From an uncultured Acetatifactor sp. (GTDB lineage: Bacteria; Bacillota; Clostridia; Lachnospirales; Lachnospiraceae): DNA of 64,000 nt. The notes beneath the pieces are model-generated. The model searched no databases. It was not told where the DNA came from and saw only the letters and a list, made by a program, of their open reading frames with translations. Positions 41,104-50,869 of the stretch are shown in pieces. The first letter of the stretch is position 1. Every line of letters begins with the position of its first letter. The position numbers and the translations under genes were made by a program. The DNA lies in assembly GCA_910583845.1 (NCBI GenBank), contig CAJUAB010000010.1, forward strand, positions 87,164 through 151,163, given 5' to 3'.

Positions 41104-43392
41104 CTACGGCCTTTGCGTCTCCAGTTCCAGTTCCGTGGAAACACCGAAGCGGTTTGCCAACACCCTCCGATACTTCCCCGCGTAGCCGTGGTGAGTCAGA
41201 ACGCACCGGGATACGCCCTCTTCATTCACCTCAATGCGGTACAGATTATACTCCCCGTCCCGGTAGGCGAAATCCTCTCCGTTATCCTGATAGTGCTCCC
41301 ATTCCCCGGCACCGGGATATACATCCAGAAGAAGCACATCCTCCTCCTTCTCCCCCACATAAGCCATGGGCTCCATGGCCGGGATCACGCTTCCGGCCTT
41401 CACGTAGATGGGGCATACATCCAGCGGCGCGTCCCGGACAAACCACACAGGCCCGTTTCTCTTCTCGTCCGTCCAATAGTCATACCAGGTTCCCTCCGGC
41501 AGGTAGACCATCCGTTTATCCATACCCTGCCAGATCACCGGTGCCACCAGAATCCGGTCCCCCAGCATAAATTCGTCATTACATTTTCTGGCTGTCTGAT
41601 CCTTTTCATAATGGAATACCAGAGGACGCATCACCGGGGCGCCGGTGCGCTCCGTCTCCCGGAAGAGATCGTAAAAGTAAGGAATCCAGCGGTAGCGCAG
41701 CTTCACGTATTTCCGATAAATATCCAGAATCTCCTCTCCAAACTGCCAGGGCTCCTGCCGTCTGCTGCCCATGGCGCTGTGATTGCGAAACAGCGGTGAA
41801 AAGCATCCTGTCTGCACCCAGCGGGCCAACAGCTCTCCCGTGGTATCGGACCCGAAGCCCCCCACATCCGTCCCCGCGAAAGGCATCCCCGACAGCCCCA
41901 GATTGCAGAGCTGGGGAATGGCCATCTGCAGATGAGCCCATATACTGTGATTGTCCCCGGTCCAGCAGGTGCTATACTTCTGGCTCCCCGCATAGCAGGC
42001 TCTGGTGATCACAAAGGGTCTGCGCCCGTCCAGCCGCTTAAGCCCCTCATACGTGCCCTTTGCCATCAGATGTCCATAGAGATTGTGCATTCTGGCATGG
42101 TCGGAGACCTTATCCTCATCCGTAAATACCACATCCTCGGGCAGCGGTCCCTTGAAGCTGGCAGGCTCATTCATATCGTTCCAGATTCCCCGCACACCTT
42201 TGTCCAGCAGAAACTGCTGTTTTTCTCCCCACCAGTGTCTCACCGCCGGGTTCCCAAAATCCGGAAACGCCGCATCGCCGGGCCACACGGCGTTGATGTA
42301 CACCTCACCCTCCGGCGTTCTGGCGAAATACCCCTTCTCCACGCCCTCCTCATAGACGGCATAGCCCTCTTCCTTCTTTACCCCCGGGTCGTTGATGACC
42401 ACCGGCTTGAATCCCCTGTGGGCCAATGTGGCCAGATAGCCCGCCGCGTCCCCATGATAGCGGCTCTCGTTCCAGGTAAATACCTTGTAATCCTGCATAT
42501 AATCAATATCGAAGTGAATGGCGTCGCAGGGAATATCCCGCTCCCGCATTCCCCTGGCAATCTCCTCCACATCCTCCAGGGTGGTATAACCCCATCGGGA
42601 CTGATGATACCCCAGCGTCCACTTCTGCGGCAGAGGGCAGGTTCCGGTCAGGAAGACGTACTGGGAAAGCACCTCCGCCAGGGAGCTTCCCGTCATGTAA
42701 TAGTAATCCAGATTGCCCGCCGCCGCGCCGAAGTAGTAGTACTCCTGCGACTCCTGTCCCATGTTGAAAAAGCTCTTACAGGGATTGTCCAGAAAGATGC
42801 CGTACACATGCTCCCCCGTCAGGGCCATAAAGAAAGGGATGGACTTATACAGCGCCTTGAAGCTGTCCACCTGGGGATCTGGATTGTCCGTATTCCACAT
42901 CTCATAATCATAGCCCCGCTTATCCAGAAACCCTGTCTTGTCTCCCAGACCGTAGAAATGCTCGTCTCCTCGCAGCTGTTTTAACACATCAAAGGCATGC
43001 CCCGTCCCCCTGTCCGCCTTATGCCCCTCGCTGGCCAGGATTTTCAGCATCTCGTCGCTGACTACCTGCAAGGGCTTTCGCTCCCCCCGGTAGTCCGAAC
43101 ATACGGCCTCTCCTTTTTCATCAAAAAAATCCACATAAAAACCGTCGCTGACCCTGACAGACAAGACCTCCGTACCGATCCAAAGGCCATCCTCCCTCTC
43201 CTCCACAGACAGCTTCACCGCCTGCTCCCGGTTCCCTTCAATGGCCCTGGAGGTGTGCTCCCGACTCTCCAGGCCGCGGAACACATTGACAATCCCGGGG
43301 GCCACCGCCCGGATTTCGGCCTCGCCGTGTTCAAATGTCAGTGTGACTTTCTGTCCTGATACTGTATACGCTATACGCTTTCCCAGATCCAT
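41104..43392 (-). CDS. GH31 alpha-glucosidase
   Basis: A 762-residue intracellular enzyme (no signal peptide) that hydrolyses alpha-glucosidic bonds from the non-reducing ends of maltodextrins. The nucleophile Asp406 lies in GIWNDMNEP, and the acid/base Asp480 in CWTGDN. An N-terminal beta-sandwich (1-230), the (beta/alpha)8 barrel (240-610) and C-terminal beta domains follow the family order. It is the last gene of the leftward MalEFG-PulA-debranching-HAD-GH31 island, consistent with cytoplasmic maltodextrin breakdown. Confidence 0.93.
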   Translation of the reverse strand: MDLGKRIAYTVSGQKVTLTFEHGEAEIRAVAPGIVNVFRGLESREHTSRAIEGNREQAVKLSVEEREDGLWIGTEVLSVRVSDGFYVDFFDEKGEAVCSDYRGERKPLQVVSDEMLKILASEGHKADRGTGHAFDVLKQLRGDEHFYGLGDKTGFLDKRGYDYEMWNTDNPDPQVDSFKALYKSIPFFMALTGEHVYGIFLDNPCKSFFNMGQESQEYYYFGAAAGNLDYYYMTGSSLAEVLSQYVFLTGTCPLPQKWTLGYHQSRWGYTTLEDVEEIARGMRERDIPCDAIHFDIDYMQDYKVFTWNESRYHGDAAGYLATLAHRGFKPVVINDPGVKKEEGYAVYEEGVEKGYFARTPEGEVYINAVWPGDAAFPDFGNPAVRHWWGEKQQFLLDKGVRGIWNDMNEPASFKGPLPEDVVFTDEDKVSDHARMHNLYGHLMAKGTYEGLKRLDGRRPFVITRACYAGSQKYSTCWTGDNHSIWAHLQMAIPQLCNLGLSGMPFAGTDVGGFGSDTTGELLARWVQTGCFSPLFRNHSAMGSRRQEPWQFGEEILDIYRKYVKLRYRWIPYFYDLFRETERTGAPVMRPLVFHYEKDQTARKCNDEFMLGDRILVAPVIWQGMDKRMVYLPEGTWYDYWTDEKRNGPVWFVRDAPLDVCPIYVKAGSVIPAMEPMAYVGEKEEDVLLLDVYPGAGEWEHYQDNGEDFAYRDGEYNLYRIEVNEEGVSRCVLTHHGYAGKYRRVLANRFGVSTELELETQRP

Positions 43393-43423
43393 TTTCCATT
43401 CCTTTCCGGTTCAACTCTTTCAT

Positions 43424-43480
43424 AGACGATTGCGAAAGGCCTCCGCAAGAAACCGGCATCTTCGCTGGTTTCCCGCGGGC
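43424..43480. repeat. Dispersed AGACGATTGCGA element, copy 1
   Basis: AGACGATTGCGA followed by CCGCAAG after seven bases recurs at 55262-55284 with an eight-base spacer. A GAAACCGGC/GCTGGTTTC hairpin lies next to this copy. It fills the gap between the GH31 start and the HAD stop. Two copies only are visible in the window. Confidence 0.5.
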
Positions 43481-43487
43481 GCTTTCC

Positions 43488-44234
43488 TCAGCCTGTCTCC
43501 AGCAAGATCCGCGCGACTTTTTCCCAGTCGCCGTCCATCACGCAGTAGGTGGGCTCATACTTGCCCTGGGGCGGGGAAGAGATGGCGGTGTGAATATACA
43601 GACTGTCCATCCCGGCGCATACCGCCCCGCTGATATCCGCGTACTCGTCGTTGCCGATCATCAGACTCCTGGCCGGGTCCAGACCGTACCGCGACAACAG
43701 CCTGTCAAAAAAGGCGGCACAGGGCTTTTTACATCCCTCCTCCGACGAAATCAAGATCCCGTCAAAACAGTCCGCAAGACCCAGCAGCTCCAGTTCGGGC
43801 CTGGTAAAGTCGCTTTGGGCATTGGAAAGCACATAGAGTTTCTTTCCGCGAAGCCGCAGTTCCCCCAGAGTCTCCCTTACCCCGTCGTACAGCCGGATCG
43901 ACCGTCTGGACAGGATTCGGAAAAAACCGGCCGTCTGCCTGGCCATCTGCCGGTTGCAGGATACACCCTGTTCCTGGAACAGGCTTTGAAATACGCCTGT
44001 CAGATCCGGCTCAACCAATACCGCCTCCCGGAGGGAGGCGGCTGTGTCCCTTTGCATCCGCCGGGTTTCTTCCGCTTCTGTCCGCCGAAATTTCTCCCGC
44101 AGTTCCTTCCAGCCATACCTGCACCCGAAGGAGCCGTAATATCTGCTCATGGCGATCCAAAGCCCTCTGTTGTTCTCATCCGTAGATATATCCGCTAAGG
44201 TTCCATAAAAGTCAAACACATAATTATCGTACAT
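43488..44234 (-). CDS. HAD-family hydrolase (possible sugar phosphatase)
   Basis: A 248-residue cytoplasmic phosphatase-like protein. Motif I is FDFYGTLAD with nucleophile Asp8; a Tyr stands where many HADs have the second Asp, as in the haloacid-dehalogenase-type subgroup. Motif II is LYVLSNAQ, motif III GCKKPCAAFF, and motif IV MIGNDEYADISGAV. The start at 44234 is supported by GAGGG upstream. It lies in the maltodextrin/glycogen island, so a phosphorylated sugar such as glucose-phosphate is a plausible substrate (inference). Confidence 0.88.
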   Translation of the reverse strand: MYDNYVFDFYGTLADISTDENNRGLWIAMSRYYGSFGCRYGWKELREKFRRTEAEETRRMQRDTAASLREAVLVEPDLTGVFQSLFQEQGVSCNRQMARQTAGFFRILSRRSIRLYDGVRETLGELRLRGKKLYVLSNAQSDFTRPELELLGLADCFDGILISSEEGCKKPCAAFFDRLLSRYGLDPARSLMIGNDEYADISGAVCAGMDSLYIHTAISSPPQGKYEPTYCVMDGDWEKVARILLETG

Positions 44235-44298
44235 ATTTCCCTCACAGAGCGACCGTTCAGGAGCTTCCCCGCACTTCCCTGTCCGGCCTTCCTTCCGC

Positions 44299-46299
44299 TT
44301 ACTGTTCCAGAGCCTCATAGACTCTCAGAATCTCTCCCACGCTCCAGGCCTGGGCAAAACAGCCCTTGGAGCTTACCGGGTTTTCCCCATCGTAAATCTC
44401 CGGCAGCTGGCCCACACAGCCCTCCCGCAGAGCGGTCTCTATGCCTCTTAGCTGCTCCCGCACACAAGCCTTGGCCTGCCGGGAATAGTCATGTACCTTC
44501 AGATACGCCAGATAATATCCTCCCAGCGGGAATGTCCACACCGTTCCCTGATGGTACGCCAGGTCCCGGTCCAGCTGCGCCCCTCCGTAAAAGGGATGAA
44601 ACTGAGGGTCCTGGGGGTCCAGGGTCCGCAGTCCCACAGGAGTGTACAGTCTGCGGAACACGGTTTCCACCACCTGCCGTTCCTTCTCCCTGGAAAGCAG
44701 TGAAAACGGGAGCGAAACGGCCCAGATCTGGTTGCAGCGCACCTGGTCATCCGCCGCCGTGCCGGAGATCACGTCCCGCAGGCACTTCTTCTCCTGATTC
44801 CAGAACAGTCTGTCAAACGCGGCATATACCCTGTCCGCCATGGCGCCATAATCCAGCTGCTCTCCGGACCGGTCCTCACCGCCGCCCGCATTCCGCGCTT
44901 CCGCGGCGCTCTTTTCCGGCTGATGCCCGGATAACTCTTCCATGATGCGAAGAGCGTTGTACCAGTAGGCATTGATCTCCACCGGCTTCCCATGTCTGGG
45001 CGTGGGCAGGATATCCTCCACCCGCACGTCCATCCAGGTCACCTGATCATATCCCTGCCCCGCCATAATAAGGCCGTCCTGGTCCATATGGATTCCGTAA
45101 TCCGTGCCCTTGGCGTACCACCGGATGATATCCTGCATCACCGGGTAAGCCTGCCTCACAAATGCAGAGTCACCTGTTCTCTTCTGATATTCATACACGG
45201 TCAATATAAACAGCAGCGCGGCATCCACCGTATTGTATGCCGCCGCCTCGGTTCCCTCGGGAAACAGGTTGGGCATCAGCCCCCGGCGGCAGTTAGCCAT
45301 AAATGTCTGGAGGATGCTCCTGGCCGTATCATACTGCCTGGTGGACAGGCAGCATCCCACCAGAGCGATCATGGTGTCCCTTCCCCAGTCCTCAAAAAAG
45401 GGAAAACCGGCCAATATGGTCTTCTGTCCGGTGGAAGCCCGGTCCGAAATAAACTGATCGGCGCTGGCGGCCAGGGTTCTCGCCGTCTCGTTGTGAAATC
45501 TCTCCTGCAGATTCTTTCTGTGGTTGGATACATTCTGCAGGATTTCAGTCATATTGGGCAAAGAGTCCTCTGTTCCGTATACGATTTCCAGCGTACCTTC
45601 CTGGCCCGCCTCCACGGTATAACGGATTTCGTGGTTTACCGCGCTGCGGCCCAGCGCCATCTTGCCGTCCTCCACATCGCTGCGGTAATACAGATCCTCA
45701 TAATAGCGCACGGGAAGTTCCCGGCTTTCCCCGTTGGTGCGCAGACGCAGAACCTGTCCTCCCGATGTGATTTTTCCCTGTGTATAGGTAAATTCCTGCT
45801 TGACCGACAGCCTGTGCCCTTTCGGCACAAACTGTAAATGGGGGCGGACCTGCAAAGTCGCCCTGTCCAGAGAGCGGTTTCGGATCTGATAGGAAATCCC
45901 CACCACATTCCTTCCATACATAAGGGCAATGGTGCGAACCACCTCCACCCCATCCGCCAGATAACTCCATGTGGGATAATCTTCATAGCAAAAACCGGTC
46001 TGCAGGCGATATCCCTCCTGCCTTTTATCATGACACTGAAAATCCTGGCTGGACAGGAATACCCGGCGGGAGGAGTGCCCTTCCCCGCCCAGCTCCAATA
46101 CCTCCTCCAACCGATGGATCATATTATATCGGTGATTGGGCGAATGGGTGCAGGCCATCAGCACCGCCTGGTCGTTACGGCTACAGGAAGCGATCATGCT
46201 CAGGGAAGAAAAGCCTCCCAGCCCATTGGTCATCAGATAACAGTTTTCCTCGCCTCTCTCAAAACTTTTCCAGTCTTGTCTGCCATATAGAAACTTCAT
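44299..46299 (-). CDS. Glycogen debranching enzyme (amylo-alpha-1,6-glucosidase family)
   Basis: A 666-residue enzyme. The N-terminal glycogen-debranching domain begins KFLYGRQDWKSFERGEENCY and contains YLMTNGLGGFSSLSM. The C-terminal (alpha/alpha)6 barrel has GFPFFEDWGRDTMIALVGCC and YHQGTVWTFPLGGYYLAYL, the hallmarks of the GDE_C (GH133-type) family. It would remove single glucose branches from glycogen or limit dextrins in the cytoplasm. GGGAG is five bases before ATG. Confidence 0.92.
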   Translation of the reverse strand: MKFLYGRQDWKSFERGEENCYLMTNGLGGFSSLSMIASCSRNDQAVLMACTHSPNHRYNMIHRLEEVLELGGEGHSSRRVFLSSQDFQCHDKRQEGYRLQTGFCYEDYPTWSYLADGVEVVRTIALMYGRNVVGISYQIRNRSLDRATLQVRPHLQFVPKGHRLSVKQEFTYTQGKITSGGQVLRLRTNGESRELPVRYYEDLYYRSDVEDGKMALGRSAVNHEIRYTVEAGQEGTLEIVYGTEDSLPNMTEILQNVSNHRKNLQERFHNETARTLAASADQFISDRASTGQKTILAGFPFFEDWGRDTMIALVGCCLSTRQYDTARSILQTFMANCRRGLMPNLFPEGTEAAAYNTVDAALLFILTVYEYQKRTGDSAFVRQAYPVMQDIIRWYAKGTDYGIHMDQDGLIMAGQGYDQVTWMDVRVEDILPTPRHGKPVEINAYWYNALRIMEELSGHQPEKSAAEARNAGGGEDRSGEQLDYGAMADRVYAAFDRLFWNQEKKCLRDVISGTAADDQVRCNQIWAVSLPFSLLSREKERQVVETVFRRLYTPVGLRTLDPQDPQFHPFYGGAQLDRDLAYHQGTVWTFPLGGYYLAYLKVHDYSRQAKACVREQLRGIETALREGCVGQLPEIYDGENPVSSKGCFAQAWSVGEILRVYEALEQ

Positions 46300-46332
46300 A
46301 ACTACTCCCATCTGTCCGCCTGGGCGGACACA

Positions 46333-48345
46333 CTAATCCTGCGAACACCCCAGAACCGCACCGCTGCAGGCAGGGACGGATATGCGCCCTTTCCGGATCA
46401 GGAAGGCTTCTCCGCCGGCTTCCTCACAGGCGCTGCCGTCATAATCCGTCCGCTGTCCGTCCGCCAGAACAGTCCAGGTTCCTTCCGGCAGGTCAATCTC
46501 CGTCTCCCTTTCTGAGGCATTATAAATCACAAACAGTCTCTCCGGTGCCCCACCGTCCGCGTCATCCGGCGTCCGCGGCAGATTTCCCGGCCTGTTATCC
46601 ATATGATAGGCAACGATTCCCGGTCCCGGCACCTTTTTCTCCAGAATGCGCTCCGCCGCCTCCGGACTCTTGTCACACAGCCCGGGAAGCCGTCCGCGCA
46701 GTCTGATCAATCCTCTGTAATAAGCAACCAGTTCCTTATACTCCACCGTCTGCCGCCATCTGAGCATATTGATCTCGGGATGGGAGCGGTAACTGTTGGC
46801 GTCCCCCAGCTTGGTACGGCCAAACTCTTCCCCCGCCTGGAGAAACAGATTGCCCTGGCAGGTAAAACAGATCAGCGCCGCCAGTTTGTTGGCTGCAAGC
46901 ACATCCTCATAGGGTCTGGTGAAGTCCGCCCCGGTTCCATGGAGGGATACCACCAGCTTATCCCACAGAGTAAAATTGTCATGGGCTGATATATAATTTA
47001 TAATCTGGGAACAGCTCCTGGGATGAAAAGTCCCCTCCCCGGAATCTTCCCCGCACCAGCCGGTCACGGCCCGGAGAACCTTTTCCTCCAGGTCCTGCCC
47101 GCCGTTTACAAATCCCGGTTCTTCCTCATAGAACACATGTCCCTTGATCACATCTCTGGTGCTGTCGCAGAAAATCGCGATTTCCTCATCCAGATATCGG
47201 ATATTCTCTTTCAGCGCCGCGCGGGTGTCCTCTTCCATGGGAGAATCCGCCGCCCGCCAGGGCTCCCCGTACATCAGCTTTTCTCCCCTGCCAAACTCCC
47301 GGTCCAGTTCCCGGCGGATACGGTTCATAAGCTCCACGGTCATCAGGCCCATGAGGTCAAAGCGGAATCCGTCCAGATGATACTCCCTGGCCCAGTACAT
47401 CACCGAATTGACAATATAGTTGTCAACCATTCTCCGTCCTATGGCCAGATCGCTGCCGCAGGCGGAACCGTTGGAGAGAGTGCCGTCCTGGAGGCGGCGG
47501 CAATAGTAACCCGGCGCCGTCCTCTCCAGCCAGGAATCCGCGTCCTGGGTGTGATTGTAGACCACATCCATAATCACCCGTATCCCCGCCCGGTGCAGAG
47601 CCTGGATCATCTCCTTGCACTCCCGTATCCGGACCGTCCCGTCATGTACATCCGTGGCATAGGAACCCTCCGGCACATTGTAGTTTACCGGGTCATACCC
47701 CCAGTTAAACTGCTCCTCATCGCCTTCCTCATCCAGCCACCCATAGTCAAAAAAGGGCAGCAGATGCACATGGGTGACGCCCAGCTCCTTCAGATAGGAC
47801 ATACAGGTGGGATATTGCCCGTCGGCGGCCAGTCTTCCCTCCCCCAGGGTAAACGCCTTATATTTTCCGCGGTAAGCCCGGGGAATGCCGCTGTCCGGAT
47901 CATGGGAAAAATCTTTGATATGCAGTTCATAGATAATGTTCTCCGCGGGCCGCCTGGGGGCGCAGTCCTCCTCAAAACCCTCCGGATTGGTCCGCTTCAG
48001 ATCCGTGACCATACTGCGGTAGCCATTGCTGCCGCAGCCCACGGCATAGGGGTCCGCCGTCCGGCAGCATTCCCCCTCCGTCCAGACGCGGTAATCATAA
48101 TAGGACCCGTGATAATCCCCCGCCAGAAAAAGGTTCCAGACCCCCTTTTCCTCCTTCTCCATCTCCAAGATCCGGCCGGCCTTTGTCTCCCGGCCTCCGT
48201 CCTCATACAGACACAGTTCCACTCTGTCGGCAAAAGGAGCCCACAGTTTAAAGTTCGTCCCCTGGGGGCCATAGACCGCCCCCAGATCTTTTCCCTCATA
48301 GGCAAACTGCTCGTCAAAATCTCTGGAATACCGAAATTGCTTCAT
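46333..48345 (-). CDS. pulA: Type I pullulanase (GH13), intracellular
   Basis: A 670-residue debranching enzyme hydrolysing alpha-1,6 bonds in branched maltodextrins. A CBM48 domain (about 15-105) precedes the barrel. FNWGYDPVNYNVPEGSY (213-229) is the pullulanase type I signature; Asp330 in GFRFDLMGL is the nucleophile and Glu361 in MYGEPW the proton donor. No signal peptide, so it acts on imported oligosaccharides. The start at 48345 follows GGAG; the longer upstream frame lacks a ribosome site. It follows malG by about 200 bases. Confidence 0.93.
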   Translation of the reverse strand: MKQFRYSRDFDEQFAYEGKDLGAVYGPQGTNFKLWAPFADRVELCLYEDGGRETKAGRILEMEKEEKGVWNLFLAGDYHGSYYDYRVWTEGECCRTADPYAVGCGSNGYRSMVTDLKRTNPEGFEEDCAPRRPAENIIYELHIKDFSHDPDSGIPRAYRGKYKAFTLGEGRLAADGQYPTCMSYLKELGVTHVHLLPFFDYGWLDEEGDEEQFNWGYDPVNYNVPEGSYATDVHDGTVRIRECKEMIQALHRAGIRVIMDVVYNHTQDADSWLERTAPGYYCRRLQDGTLSNGSACGSDLAIGRRMVDNYIVNSVMYWAREYHLDGFRFDLMGLMTVELMNRIRRELDREFGRGEKLMYGEPWRAADSPMEEDTRAALKENIRYLDEEIAIFCDSTRDVIKGHVFYEEEPGFVNGGQDLEEKVLRAVTGWCGEDSGEGTFHPRSCSQIINYISAHDNFTLWDKLVVSLHGTGADFTRPYEDVLAANKLAALICFTCQGNLFLQAGEEFGRTKLGDANSYRSHPEINMLRWRQTVEYKELVAYYRGLIRLRGRLPGLCDKSPEAAERILEKKVPGPGIVAYHMDNRPGNLPRTPDDADGGAPERLFVIYNASERETEIDLPEGTWTVLADGQRTDYDGSACEEAGGEAFLIRKGRISVPACSGAVLGCSQD

Positions 48346-48539
48346 GTCAACTCCCATCTGCCTGTTTTCAGGCCTCCACAGAATCATCCAACGGGACAAA
48401 AAGAGGACCGCTGCAAAGCAAAGGCACTTATTTTCGCAGCGGCCCTACCTCTCATGGAGTCCGTCAGTGCTGATACGGCGTCCCATCCGTCCTCAGGCCG
48501 GGAAAACCGGCGAAGCGCGGTGAGAACCAGATCCGTATA

Positions 48540-49391
48540 TCAGCCCTTGACGGCTCCGGACAATCCTTCCACATAACATCTCTGTGTCAATACAAACAGA
48601 ATGGATATCGGGATGGATATCAATACGCAGCCCGCATAGAATTGCGTATAGAAAGTCTCGATATATTCTTTTTCCAGCATGGTCCAGAGACCGATGGCAA
48701 TGGTGTAATACTTGGTATCATTGCCCATAATAACCTTGGCAAAAATGTAATCCACCCAGGGACCCATGAAAGTGGTAATCAGAGTATAAGTGATGATCGG
48801 CTTGGACATGGGGATCGTCACATGGATAAAGGTATCCCATTTGGTAGCCCCGTCTATATAAGCCGCTTCATCTATGGTCTTGGGTATGGTATCAAAAAAT
48901 CCCTTTGCCATATAGAATCCCAGGCCTGCGCCGCCCGAATATACCATCACCAGCGCCACCTGCTTCAATACGCCCGTCTCCAGAAAACCCAGACCTTTCA
49001 GGATATAGTACACGGCAATCATGGACATAAAGCCGGGGAACATGCCCAGGATCAGGGCGATATTCATAAAGGGCTTACGCATCTTGAATTTCAGACGGCT
49101 CATACAGTAGGACACACACAGCACGAAGAAAGCCGCGATAATCGTACTGAAAATCGCAATCACCAGGGTGTTGGTGAACCACCGGAAGAAGTCGATCTGG
49201 CTGGTGGGCTTGAACAGGTTGGCATAATTGTCCAGTGTGAAGCCTCTGGGCCAGATATAACTCTTGTAGGAACCGCTCTCCTTTCGGAAGGAGGTCAGCA
49301 CTACATAAAATATGGGCAGCACCCAGATAAAGCTGAGTATGGCCAGCAATATATGCACAAATGTGTTGGTAACAAATCTCTTCGCTTTCAT
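48540..49391 (-). CDS. malG: Maltodextrin ABC transporter permease, MalG type
   Basis: A 283-residue inner-membrane permease with six transmembrane helices. The cytoplasmic EAA loop reads EAAYIDGATKWDTFIHVTIPMS, which contacts the ATPase. It overlaps malF by one base (TAATG), so the two are translationally coupled. The matching ATPase (MsmK/MalK type) is not in the window and probably is a shared one encoded elsewhere. Confidence 0.92.
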   Translation of the reverse strand: MKAKRFVTNTFVHILLAILSFIWVLPIFYVVLTSFRKESGSYKSYIWPRGFTLDNYANLFKPTSQIDFFRWFTNTLVIAIFSTIIAAFFVLCVSYCMSRLKFKMRKPFMNIALILGMFPGFMSMIAVYYILKGLGFLETGVLKQVALVMVYSGGAGLGFYMAKGFFDTIPKTIDEAAYIDGATKWDTFIHVTIPMSKPIITYTLITTFMGPWVDYIFAKVIMGNDTKYYTIAIGLWTMLEKEYIETFYTQFYAGCVLISIPISILFVLTQRCYVEGLSGAVKG

Positions 49392-50788
49392 TATTGGAAC
49401 GCCCCCTCATCTTTGTAGGAACCGGTATGCCGGTAGGTCAACAGTGACAGAGTAGCCAGAATAATGAACACCAGAATACCGATTACGGCACCCAGGTTGT
49501 AATCCTTTTGTGTAATGGTCAGCCGGTACAGCCAGGTGACCAGCAGATCCGTCTTACCTGCGTAGTAGTAATCCAATGTGTCGGGCCCGCCGCCGGACAA
49601 AAGGAAAATTACATTGAAGTTGTTGATATTGCCGGTAAAGGATGTAATCAGGTTGGGCGTCATGACAAATACAATATAGGGTATGGTGATCTTGCGGAAG
49701 ATGACGAAAGCGCTGGCACCGTCAATCTTGGCCGCCTCATACAGATCCGCCGGAATATTCTGCAAAATACCCGTAGTGGACAGCATGGTAAAGGGAATAC
49801 CGATCCAGAGGTTGATGCAGATAATGGTAACCTTGGCCAGCGTGGGATCGGTGAAAAACGGAATGGATTCCGTGGCGCCGATCATACCGAATTCCCGCAG
49901 CAGCACGTTCACGGGACCGTTGGCATTGAAAATGGTTCTCATACTCAGCAGGGATACGAACTGAGGAACCGCGATGGACAACACGAACATAAATCTCCAG
50001 AATCCCTTGATCCTGGTTCCCTTACGGTTGATCAGCAGGGCCAGGATAATACCCAGAATAAAGCAGCTGAACGTCGCGAACACAGCCCAGATGAGCGTCC
50101 ATCCCAACACCGGCCAGAAGGTGGCGGCCAGCTTGCTGCCCTGACCCAGCATGGTCTTGAAATTGTCCAGACCGACCCAGCCGAACAGATTTCCGGGGGG
50201 CTGATGCTCATGGTCATAGCTTGTAAACGCGATCAGAATCATGAAAATCAGCGGCACAATGGTGAAAATAATGATGCCGATAATCGGAAGCGCCAGCAGT
50301 CCGGTATGGATATTCTCCTCGCGGAGAGAACGCAGGTCATCCAGAAAGCCGGGAATATGCATTCCCCTTTCCTTGCGCAGCTGTGTGCAGTAGGCGCTCT
50401 TTGCAGACATGCAGGCTATAAATACAACAGCCAGTGTAAGTACAATGGTGATAACGCCGTACAGCAGGAACAACATGGAGTTGTCCCCGGCGGTATACTC
50501 ATAGATCCCCAGGGCCTCATTGTAGGTCTGTCCCTGCTCCTTGGTCCCCAGGGTCATAAAATTCCCGATGGCTCTCACGCCAAATGTAGCCATATAGACG
50601 ATATAGGCTATCTCGATTGCCAGGAAAATCAATCCCCGCACAATCTGTTTGTTCAAAATATTTCCGAGGCCAAAGACAAAAAGCGAGCCCTTTGTGAGCG
50701 CATTTCCTTTTGCAATTGCCTCACTGACGCTTGCATCGCTGGGTCTCCCGGAAGTCGTCTGCAGTTTATTCTTCTTCAAAGCCCCCAT
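49391..50788 (-). CDS. malF: Maltodextrin ABC transporter permease, MalF type
   Basis: A 465-residue permease with eight predicted transmembrane helices. It has the extra N-terminal region of MalF (residues 1-150, with helices near 45 and 105) and the EAA loop EAAKIDGASAFVIFRKITIPY. The start at 50788 is set by AGGAGG six bases upstream. An intercistronic stem-loop (50815-50844) lies between malE and malF. Confidence 0.92.
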   Translation of the reverse strand: MGALKKNKLQTTSGRPSDASVSEAIAKGNALTKGSLFVFGLGNILNKQIVRGLIFLAIEIAYIVYMATFGVRAIGNFMTLGTKEQGQTYNEALGIYEYTAGDNSMLFLLYGVITIVLTLAVVFIACMSAKSAYCTQLRKERGMHIPGFLDDLRSLREENIHTGLLALPIIGIIIFTIVPLIFMILIAFTSYDHEHQPPGNLFGWVGLDNFKTMLGQGSKLAATFWPVLGWTLIWAVFATFSCFILGIILALLINRKGTRIKGFWRFMFVLSIAVPQFVSLLSMRTIFNANGPVNVLLREFGMIGATESIPFFTDPTLAKVTIICINLWIGIPFTMLSTTGILQNIPADLYEAAKIDGASAFVIFRKITIPYIVFVMTPNLITSFTGNINNFNVIFLLSGGGPDTLDYYYAGKTDLLVTWLYRLTITQKDYNLGAVIGILVFIILATLSLLTYRHTGSYKDEGAFQ

Positions 50789-50814
50789 ACGGAACCTCCT
50801 CATATTTTAGGGAA

Positions 50815-50844
50815 GATAAGGAAACCTGTGACGGTTTCCTTATC
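50815..50844 (-). other. malE-malF intercistronic stem-loop
   Basis: GATAAGGAAACC pairs perfectly with GGTTTCCTTATC around TGTGAC, with no U-tract. Such hairpins protect the 3' end of malE mRNA or attenuate transcription, giving more binding protein than permease. Confidence 0.75.
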
Positions 50845-50869
50845 TCCGGATGATTGCTGTCTTGATTTC

